Made by a program: the position numbers and the translations under genes | The notes under the pieces: model-generated | What the model was told of the DNA's origin: nothing | What the model saw: only the letters and a program-made list of their open reading frames with translations | Databases searched by the model: none | Shown: one piece after another, positions 58,238 to 64,000 of the stretch | Layout: every line of letters starts with the position of its first letter | Position numbering within the stretch: the stretch's first letter is position 1 | Source of the DNA: Pseudoduganella umbonata | GTDB taxonomy: Bacteria; Pseudomonadota; Gammaproteobacteria; Burkholderiales; Burkholderiaceae_D | DNA: 64,000 bases | Assembly (NCBI RefSeq): GCF_014192225.1 | Contig: NZ_JACHXS010000012.1 | Location: 62,001 to 126,000, forward strand | Direction of reading: 5' to 3'

Positions 58238-60921
58238 GCCGGCACGAGACGCTTCAGCTGGTACAGCCGGTCCAGCGCCTCGCGCGGCGACAGCGCATCC
58301 GGATCCAGCTCGTCCAGCGCCGCCAGCAGGGCCGCCAGTTGCGGATCGTCCGCCGGATCGGCGGCAATGGCCGGAGCCACGGCGGCCGGCTGGTCATCCG
58401 CATCGACGGCTGGCGCGGCGAACAGGTCCAGCTGCGGCGTCGCATCGAGCGCCTGCGCTTCCAGCCGCGCCAGGTGCTTGCGCGCCGCCTTGATCACGCC
58501 TTGCGGCACCCCGGCCAGCTGGGCCACCTGCAGGCCGTAGCTTTGCGACGCCGGGCCATCCTGCACCGCGTGCAGGAACACGATACTGTCCTTGTGTTCG
58601 ACGGCGGACAGGTGCACGTTGGCGGCCGTCGGATGGCTTTCCGGCAGTTGCGTCAGCTCGAAGTAGTGCGTGGCGAACAGCGTGAAGCTGCGGCTCGTGT
58701 CGATCAGGTGGCGGGCGATCGCCCAGGCCAGCGCCAGGCCGTCGAAGGTGGACGTGCCCCGGCCGATCTCGTCCATCAGCACCAGCGACTGTTCGGTGGC
58801 GCCGTTCAGGATCGTTGCCGCTTCCGTCATCTCCACCATGAACGTTGAGCGGCCGCCGGCCAGGTCGTCGGTGGCGCCGATGCGCGTGAAGATGCGGTCG
58901 ATCGGGCCGATCGCGGCACTGGCCGCCGGCACGTAACTGCCCACGTAGGCCAGCAGCGTGATCAGCGCGACCTGGCGCATGAACGTGGATTTACCGCCCA
59001 TGTTCGGGCCGGTGATCAGCAGCAGCCGCCGTTCCGCCAGCAGGCGGCAGTCGTTGGCGATGAAGCGCTCGATCTGGTTTTCCACGACCGGGTGGCGGCC
59101 TTCGCGGATGTCGATGCACGACTCGGCCACCAGGCGCGGCGCGCACCAGTTGTTGCGCAGCGCGTGGTCGGCCAGCGCGGTCAGCGTGTCCAGCTGCGCG
59201 ATGCCCAGGGCGATCTTCTGCAGGCAGGCGATGTGCGGCGCCAGGTCGGCCAGCAAGGCGTCGTACAGCACTTTTTCGCGCGCCAGCGCGCGATCCTGGG
59301 CCGACAATGCCTTGTCCTCGAACGCCTTCAGTTCCGGCGTGATGTAGCGCTCGCAGTTCTTCAGCGTCTGGCGGCGGCGGTAATCGTCCGGCACCTTGTC
59401 CGCCTGGCCATTGGTGACTTCGATATAGAAGCCGTGCACCTTGTTGTATTCGACGCGCAGGTTGGCGATGCCGGTGCGTGCGCGTTCGCGCGTTTCCAGG
59501 TCGACCAGGAACTGGCCGGCGTTCTCGGACAGGCCGCGCAGCTCATCGAGTTCGGCATCGAAGCCGCGCGCGATCACGCCGCCGTCGCGCACCATCGTGG
59601 CCGGCTCCGGCATCACGGCGCGCACCAGCAGGTCCACGCAGGATTCCGGTGTCTCCAGCTGGGCGCGGATGCAGCGCAGCAGGCTTTTCTCGTCGTCCAG
59701 GCCGGCCACCCGGTCCAGCGATTTCTGCAGTTTCGGCAGTTGCTGCAGGCCGTCGCGCAGCGCCGCCAGGTCGCGCGGACGCGCCGTCAGCAGGGCCACG
59801 CGCGTGGTGATGCGCTCGATGTCCGGCACGTGCTGCAGGTGGAAGCCCAGCGAGCCGGTGGCGTCGTCCTGCATCAGCGCGGCGATCGCATCATGCCGCC
59901 CGCGCGCCACGGCCTGGTCGCGCCGCGGATGGTGCAGCCAGTGGCGCAGCAGGCGCGAACCCATCGCGGTGCGGCAGCCGTCCAGCAGCGAGAACAGCGT
60001 CGGCGCCTCCTGGCCGCGAATGGTTTCGGTCAGCTCCAGGTTGCGGCGCGTGGCGGCGTCCAGCCCGATGAACTCGGACTCGGTTTCGCACGACAGGTTC
60101 TTCACGTGCTGCAGGCCGCGGCCCTGTGTCGACTGCGCATAGCGCAGCAGCGCGCCGGCCGCGCCGAACGCAGGGCCCATGCCGTCCGCGCCGAAGCCGG
60201 TCAGCGTGGCCACGCCCAGCTGGTCCAGCAGCGCCTTGTGGCCGTGCACCACGTCGAAATGCCACTCCGGCACGCCGTTGACGTGGCACATCGTGATCTC
60301 GTCGAACAGGTCGCCGCCATCGGCGCGCAGGATCTCGGCCGGCACGATGCGTTCCAGTTCCTGCAGCAGGCGCGCGTTGACGCCACGCGCATCGCCGGAG
60401 AATTCCATCAGCTTCAGGTTACCCGAGGCCAGCGACAGCCACGCCAGGCCGCACGTGACGTTCTTGCGCTGGGTAAGCATCGACAGGGCCAGCAGCGGCC
60501 GCTCCGATTTTTCCGGCAGCAGGTCCGAGTCGGTCAGCGTGCCGGGCGTGACGATGCGCACCACCTTGCGCTCGACCGGCCCCTTGCTGGTGGCCGGGTC
60601 GCCGATCTGTTCGCAGATGGCGCACGATTCGCCCAGCTTGACCAGCTTGGCCAGGTAGCCGTCCAGCGAATGGAACGGCACGCCGGCCATCTTGATCGGC
60701 ACGCCGTTGGCATGGCCGCGCGCCGTCAGCGTGATGCCGAGGATGCGCGATGCCTTCTCGGCATCGTCGTAGAACAGCTCATAGAAATCGCCCATGCGGT
60801 AGAACACCAGCATCGTCGGGTGTTCGCCCTTGATGCGTAGGTATTGCTGCATCATCGGCGTGACTTTTTCGGCGGGACCGTTCTTGACGGCGGCGGCGTT
60901 GATTTCTGCGGGGACGTTCAT
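58234..60921 (-). CDS. mutS: DNA mismatch repair protein MutS
   Basis: An 895-residue mismatch-recognition ATPase. It has the N-terminal mismatch-binding domain with the FYRMGDFYELFYDDA motif (Phe-x-Glu wedge), then connector, core and clamp. The ATPase domain has Walker A GPNMGGKST (around residue 636) and signature DEIGRGTSTFDG. The C-terminal oligomerisation tail is present. It is followed by a coupled exported protein. Upstream, a 280-bp gap separates it from the hcp cassette. Confidence 0.97.
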   Translation of the reverse strand: MNVPAEINAAAVKNGPAEKVTPMMQQYLRIKGEHPTMLVFYRMGDFYELFYDDAEKASRILGITLTARGHANGVPIKMAGVPFHSLDGYLAKLVKLGESCAICEQIGDPATSKGPVERKVVRIVTPGTLTDSDLLPEKSERPLLALSMLTQRKNVTCGLAWLSLASGNLKLMEFSGDARGVNARLLQELERIVPAEILRADGGDLFDEITMCHVNGVPEWHFDVVHGHKALLDQLGVATLTGFGADGMGPAFGAAGALLRYAQSTQGRGLQHVKNLSCETESEFIGLDAATRRNLELTETIRGQEAPTLFSLLDGCRTAMGSRLLRHWLHHPRRDQAVARGRHDAIAALMQDDATGSLGFHLQHVPDIERITTRVALLTARPRDLAALRDGLQQLPKLQKSLDRVAGLDDEKSLLRCIRAQLETPESCVDLLVRAVMPEPATMVRDGGVIARGFDAELDELRGLSENAGQFLVDLETRERARTGIANLRVEYNKVHGFYIEVTNGQADKVPDDYRRRQTLKNCERYITPELKAFEDKALSAQDRALAREKVLYDALLADLAPHIACLQKIALGIAQLDTLTALADHALRNNWCAPRLVAESCIDIREGRHPVVENQIERFIANDCRLLAERRLLLITGPNMGGKSTFMRQVALITLLAYVGSYVPAASAAIGPIDRIFTRIGATDDLAGGRSTFMVEMTEAATILNGATEQSLVLMDEIGRGTSTFDGLALAWAIARHLIDTSRSFTLFATHYFELTQLPESHPTAANVHLSAVEHKDSIVFLHAVQDGPASQSYGLQVAQLAGVPQGVIKAARKHLARLEAQALDATPQLDLFAAPAVDADDQPAAVAPAIAADPADDPQLAALLAALDELDPDALSPREALDRLYQLKRLVPA

Positions 60922-61150
60922 GTATTCAGTACGGCTGAGAAGCGGTGCGGTCGGGCGTGCATTTTACCCGGTTTAGATGTCAAGGTTGGCAGAGTCGCCA
61001 GCCACATGCGTCAGAAAAATTGCGCCGGTATTTGCAGTAGTCGGGCACATTCAAGCAGATCCATGCAACGGGTGCCACCTATGATCGTGCAACTTCCAAA
61101 TTCCGACAGACGTCGGCCCCGGTACACTGACCGCGTAGTGTGGGCTGCTT

Positions 61151-61184
61151 GAAAAACATCGGCAGACCGTGCAACGATCTGCCG
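61151..61184 (-). terminator. Terminator of the hcp cassette
   Basis: On the minus strand CGGCAGA (61178-61184) pairs with TCTGCCG (61160-61166) around an 11-base loop, followed by ATGTTTTTC. It lies 18 bp after the immunity gene stop. Confidence 0.6.
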
Positions 61185-61201
61185 TGTCGAGTCAGCTACC
61201 G

Positions 61202-61573
61202 TTAGCAGCTAGCGGTCGGGATACTCTTGCCGGTTCGAAGATCAAGCCCGATCCAGCATTCATACCCCTTCGCCGCCCTCCGAGCCGTGTAGTTGCACTG
61301 CACACCTTGCTTTTGACGGTCCCGGTCGCCTTTTTCCTGACTGCAACTCGACGGCATATCTGGCCCGATAGAGTCGAAAATCTCCTCTGCAGCAGGGCCG
61401 TCGACAAGGATGGCAAGTTTTCGATCCGTAGCGGTTGGAGCATCTCGATCGCTCAGTGTGTAACCTGAAAAAATTGTGTAGCGAACGTTCAGATCCCGCC
61501 ATGCCTCCTGGGGCAGGGGGGCAGAGAGTGCAAAACCTGCACTACAAGCAAACAGGGCAATCACCATTTTCAT
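61202..61573 (-). CDS. Putative periplasmic immunity protein of the hcp cassette
   Basis: A 123-residue protein with a Sec signal peptide (MKMVIALFACSAGFALSA) and no match to a named family that I recognise. The mature part (about 105 residues) has several cysteines (SSCSQEKGD, GVQCNYT, YECWIGLD, TASC), which suggests disulfides and a periplasmic home. It begins 1 bp after the stop of a cell-wall peptidase gene. Position, size, export and base composition are those of immunity proteins that neutralise type VI cell-wall effectors. The immunity role is inferred, not shown. Confidence 0.6.
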   Translation of the reverse strand: MKMVIALFACSAGFALSAPLPQEAWRDLNVRYTIFSGYTLSDRDAPTATDRKLAILVDGPAAEEIFDSIGPDMPSSCSQEKGDRDRQKQGVQCNYTARRAAKGYECWIGLDLRTGKSIPTASC

Positions 61574-61574
61574 G

Positions 61575-62051
61575 CTAGACCCATATCGTTACGTGGAAAT
61601 GATTATCGTGACTCGGCCAGTTCTTCAAGAACGGTATTCTCGGATCGTTAAAATAGACGATCTTTACGTTGGCGTATGCATGAAATAGTCCGATCAACCT
61701 TGATGTTGCATCAAGGTCGTAATTTTTCTCATCGTTCCACACAACGGGGATATGTTGACCGTCCTTGCGAACCGGGCGGACATCGACTTCGATGCCTTCT
61801 TCATGCGTGCCGTGTTCTGGGTGATTCGGGCCGCCAGCCAGACTGATATCGCCGACGCCGAATTTGCGCTGGTCGAGAAGCGACCACTCCCTTTCAACAC
61901 GCAGGATCGCAGTGATGAGGGAAGGGTGGGCATATTGAGACGCGCCTTTACTCGGAATGCCCTTGTACTTTCCGTAGACATAGTAGCCTGCATCTTCCGG
62001 AGCCTGTGGCAGCATGAAGTATCGGCGCGAATCCAATGGTTGAAATCCCAT
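61575..62051 (-). CDS. Predicted type VI cell-wall effector, LAS-type (M15/M74-like) peptidase
   Basis: A 158-residue protein without a signal peptide. It has a LAS-peptidase metal site: H83 and D90 in GTHEEGIEVDVRP, then H151-x-H153 in DNHFHVTIWV. GDISLAGGPNHPEHGTH resembles MepA-type murein endopeptidases. A peptidoglycan cross-link or stem-peptide cleaving activity is therefore likely. Lack of a signal peptide and position between hcp and a periplasmic protein fit delivery by type VI secretion. ATG 62051 has GAGGGAGA upstream; an in-frame ATG at 62072 would overlap hcp. Less GC-rich than its neighbours. Confidence 0.75.
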   Translation of the reverse strand: MGFQPLDSRRYFMLPQAPEDAGYYVYGKYKGIPSKGASQYAHPSLITAILRVEREWSLLDQRKFGVGDISLAGGPNHPEHGTHEEGIEVDVRPVRKDGQHIPVVWNDEKNYDLDATSRLIGLFHAYANVKIVYFNDPRIPFLKNWPSHDNHFHVTIWV

Positions 62052-62062
62052 GAATTTCTCCC

Positions 62063-62554
62063 TCAGGCGCACTTGTTACAGGCAAGATCCCATCCGCCAG
62101 CAGTATTCCCTCCGCTGCCACCGCTGATTTTTTGCTGAGTGTATTTCCACTTAACCTTGGAAAACTTGAGGCCAACGGAGTCTTGCAGAATGCTTCCCTC
62201 GCCGACTGCCTGATCCATGTTTGCAACGATAACGTTTTCCATCTCAACTTCGTAGTACCGGACAGGCTTGCCCTCGCCATCTGCGCGCATGAATTCGAGT
62301 TTCGCCTTCGGGATCGTTTTGCCTGCAGAGCAAATTTGAAGAAGAACGGGTGAAGCGATGTCGGCAAGCTTCGTGAACGAAAGTGTCCGGTGATCGCATC
62401 TCTCGGCTGTATGGCCACCGCCCGTGGATGCCGTTGCGCTCCTTGGCTGAGAAACACCCCAATGCGCAGCCGTGATTTCAATCCAGCCCTGGTGCACGGA
62501 ATCGGCTGATTCTCCTTTGATCCCGTCAACTTGCAGATATGCATCGATTGCCAT
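62063..62554 (-). CDS. hcp: Hcp-family type VI secretion tube protein
   Basis: A 163-residue Hcp1-family protein, the stackable ring that forms the type VI secretion tube and carries small effectors in its lumen. It begins AIDAYLQVDGIKGESADSVHQGWIEI. The body keeps the family beta-barrel pattern (SFTKLADIASPVLLQICSAGK, VRYYEVEMENVIV), and it ends in the common GGNTAGGWDLACNK tail. The start has AGGAG upstream. First gene of a three-gene unit with a peptidase and putative immunity protein. No other T6SS structural gene is in the window, so it is an orphan. Confidence 0.9.
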   Translation of the reverse strand: MAIDAYLQVDGIKGESADSVHQGWIEITAAHWGVSQPRSATASTGGGHTAERCDHRTLSFTKLADIASPVLLQICSAGKTIPKAKLEFMRADGEGKPVRYYEVEMENVIVANMDQAVGEGSILQDSVGLKFSKVKWKYTQQKISGGSGGNTAGGWDLACNKCA

Positions 62555-62778
62555 TTCGTTCTCCTATTGAGGATGATGGGAACGAAATTGTTGTCCTTTT
62601 TGAAATTTCGGCGGTTGTCTTGAATCAATATGGGTTGTCATTGTGCCGCAGAGAGGCGCCACGGACCAACGTATACGAGCTTATGAGTTCGTAGCTTCTG
62701 CGCTGCCACCTCCAACGCGAACGGCCGTTCCCGCTTACACTATGTTTTTTACCAATACCAACCCGAAAAGGACAGAAA

Positions 62779-63069
62779 GTGACCCAACCCCTGATCGTCG
62801 TCGCCACCATCACCGCCCATGCGGGCCATGAAGCCGCCGTGCGCAGCGCGCTCGAGCAGGTGGTGCCGCCCAGCCGCGCGGAAGCGGACTGCCGGCGTTA
62901 TGAATTGCACGTGGACAATGCGGCACCGAACAGGTTCGTCATGCTGGAAGAGTGGACCGGCCAGCCGGCGCTGACGGAGCATGAAGCGACGCCGCATTTC
63001 AAGGCGCTGGCGGCCGCGATCGGCGGCGTGGCCAGCATCGAGATCGCGAAGCTGACGAAGCTGGCCTGA
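62779..63069 (+). CDS. Antibiotic biosynthesis monooxygenase-domain protein
   Basis: A 96-residue ABM-domain protein (YgiN-like) with LIVVATITAHAGHEAAVRSALEQVV, then RYELHVDNAAPNRFVMLEEWTGQPALTEHEATPHFKAL. Family members form dimeric alpha/beta barrels that oxidise quinols or act in small-molecule metabolism without cofactors. The start is GTG at 62779, with AAAGGA 6 bp upstream. Divergent from the hcp cassette. Confidence 0.88.
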   Translation: MTQPLIVVATITAHAGHEAAVRSALEQVVPPSRAEADCRRYELHVDNAAPNRFVMLEEWTGQPALTEHEATPHFKALAAAIGGVASIEIAKLTKLA

Positions 63070-63158
63070 TCCCGCTGGCCTGACCCACACAGCAAAAAAT
63101 ATGGCCGCGCGGCATTGCATGACCGCCGTGCCGCCATGGGAACAGGTATAGTTCAGTC

Positions 63159-63995
63159 ATGGAAAAGCTCAAAGACTTCGCGCAAATCGTTTCCGAAGCC
63201 CAGCGCGGCGAGCTGGTGTTTCCCACCAGTGTCAATGCCGCCCTGGCGCTGCAGATGACGCTGGCCGACCCGGATTGCCACGACGAAGACGTGATCCGCA
63301 AGCTGCTGGCCGAGCCGATCCTGGCGGCGCGCGCGGTGGCCCTCGCCAACTCGGCCGTGTTCCGTTCGAACGGCGCGGCACTGGCGACCGGCGTTCGCAC
63401 CGCCGTGATGCGGCTGGGCTACCGCAACCTGTACTCGCTGGCCGCGGCCATGGTGGTGCGCCAGTTCGGCGCGCGGATCCGCGACCCGCAACTACGTATC
63501 CGCGCCGAGCAGTTATGGAAGTACACGGCGCACGTAGCCGCGCTGGCCTATGTCATCGCCGGCCGCATCACGCGCGTGGAGCCCGATACGGCGCTGTTCG
63601 CCGGCATCATGCACGAGGTCGGCGGTTTCTACCTGCTGGGGCGGGCCGATGCAATTCCCGGGCTGCTGGACGATCCGGAGGACTGGATGGGCGCGGCGCA
63701 GGAAATCATTGCCCGCGAAATCATGAAGAAGCTGCAGGTACCCGAGCCGGTGGCGCTGGCCATCGTGTCGCTGCGGGGCGGCGGCGTGGGCATTCCGCCG
63801 GAGGGCCTGCGCGATACGCTGCTAGTGGCGCGCTACCTGTGCCCGGTGGCATCGCCGCTGCCGCAGCCGCAGGATCACGTGCTGGCGCGCACCGCGGCAC
63901 TGGCCGGCTATATCGAACAGCATCCACAGGTGGCCGTGCTGCTGGACGAGGCAGCTGGGCAGGCCAAGTCGATGAGCGCGGCCTTGCTGGTGTAG
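63159..63995 (+). CDS. HDOD-domain protein
   Basis: A 278-residue HDOD signalling protein. The HD-related domain (residues about 20-215) holds LLAEPILAARAVALANSAVFR and the degenerate FAGIMHEVGGFYLL. The catalytic HD pair of true phosphohydrolases is not intact, as usual in HDOD. Such proteins act in signalling, motility or stress control without known catalysis. No GGDEF/EAL or receiver domain is attached. The gene is complete, ending 5 bp before the window edge. Confidence 0.88.
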   Translation: MEKLKDFAQIVSEAQRGELVFPTSVNAALALQMTLADPDCHDEDVIRKLLAEPILAARAVALANSAVFRSNGAALATGVRTAVMRLGYRNLYSLAAAMVVRQFGARIRDPQLRIRAEQLWKYTAHVAALAYVIAGRITRVEPDTALFAGIMHEVGGFYLLGRADAIPGLLDDPEDWMGAAQEIIAREIMKKLQVPEPVALAIVSLRGGGVGIPPEGLRDTLLVARYLCPVASPLPQPQDHVLARTAALAGYIEQHPQVAVLLDEAAGQAKSMSAALLV

Positions 63996-64000
63996 AGGGA

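Overview
The window is GC-rich, densely coded chromosomal DNA from a beta-proteobacterium. It is most like Oxalobacteraceae of the Massilia/Pseudoduganella/Duganella type. Pointers are dapA-bamC and pyrG-eno-ftsB gene orders, a PEP-CTERM protein, many large TonB-dependent receptors, an imuA/imuB/dnaE2 SOS mutagenesis set, and mostly short intergenic gaps. I saw no rRNA, tRNA, CRISPR array, phage, transposase or replication origin.

Layout. 0-2.6 kb: the 3' end of a PHB-depolymerase-type esterase, then SOS-boxed imuA-imuB. 2.7-8.8 kb: a TonB-dependent receptor, a glycine-zipper envelope protein, a small unknown, an alpha/beta hydrolase and a GST. 8.9-16 kb: a stress block with an M61 peptidase, two tandem hsp20 genes each behind a ROSE-like RNA thermometer, a DegQ-type protease and an OmpR/QseC-like two-component pair. 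16-22 kb: a CoaD-like/HD-phosphohydrolase fusion, an SGNH protein, a divergent MmyB-type regulator and methyltransferase, and a second TonB receptor. 22.4-28.7 kb: SOS-boxed dnaE2 carrying an in-frame 36-bp repeat array, unknowns, a GNAT acetyltransferase and a PRC-barrel protein. 28.9-34.1 kb: housekeeping pyrG, eno, ftsB, then amt with a sigma54 promoter and an NtrC-like palindrome. 34.2-42.5 kb: a Fur-boxed haem receptor with a HemS-like protein that carries a signal peptide, a PRISE-type reductase, and a TonB receptor translationally coupled to a Tat-exported glycerophosphodiesterase. 42.8-51.7 kb: hslO, gamma carbonic anhydrase, hydrolase, PHP phosphatase, htpX, yciO, an M50 protease, a methyltransferase, dapA and bamC. 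51.7-61 kb: a LysR/oxidoreductase pair, an Ala-rich lipoprotein, a RoxA-type hydroxylase, a PEP-CTERM protein, slyD and mutS. 61.2-62.6 kb: a less GC-rich cassette of hcp, a cell-wall peptidase and a putative periplasmic immunity protein, read as an orphan type VI secretion module. The window ends with a small monooxygenase and an HDOD protein.

Themes. Several units fit together: SOS translesion synthesis (imuAB plus dnaE2, both with perfect LexA boxes), proteostasis (Hsp20 pair, DegQ, HtpX, Hsp33, SlyD, M61), iron/haem uptake, and nitrogen-controlled ammonium uptake. A family of intergenic palindromic elements recurs at least four to seven times. It has interchangeable core words around a conserved spacer containing GGAAACATT, and I could not assign it to a known repeat class.
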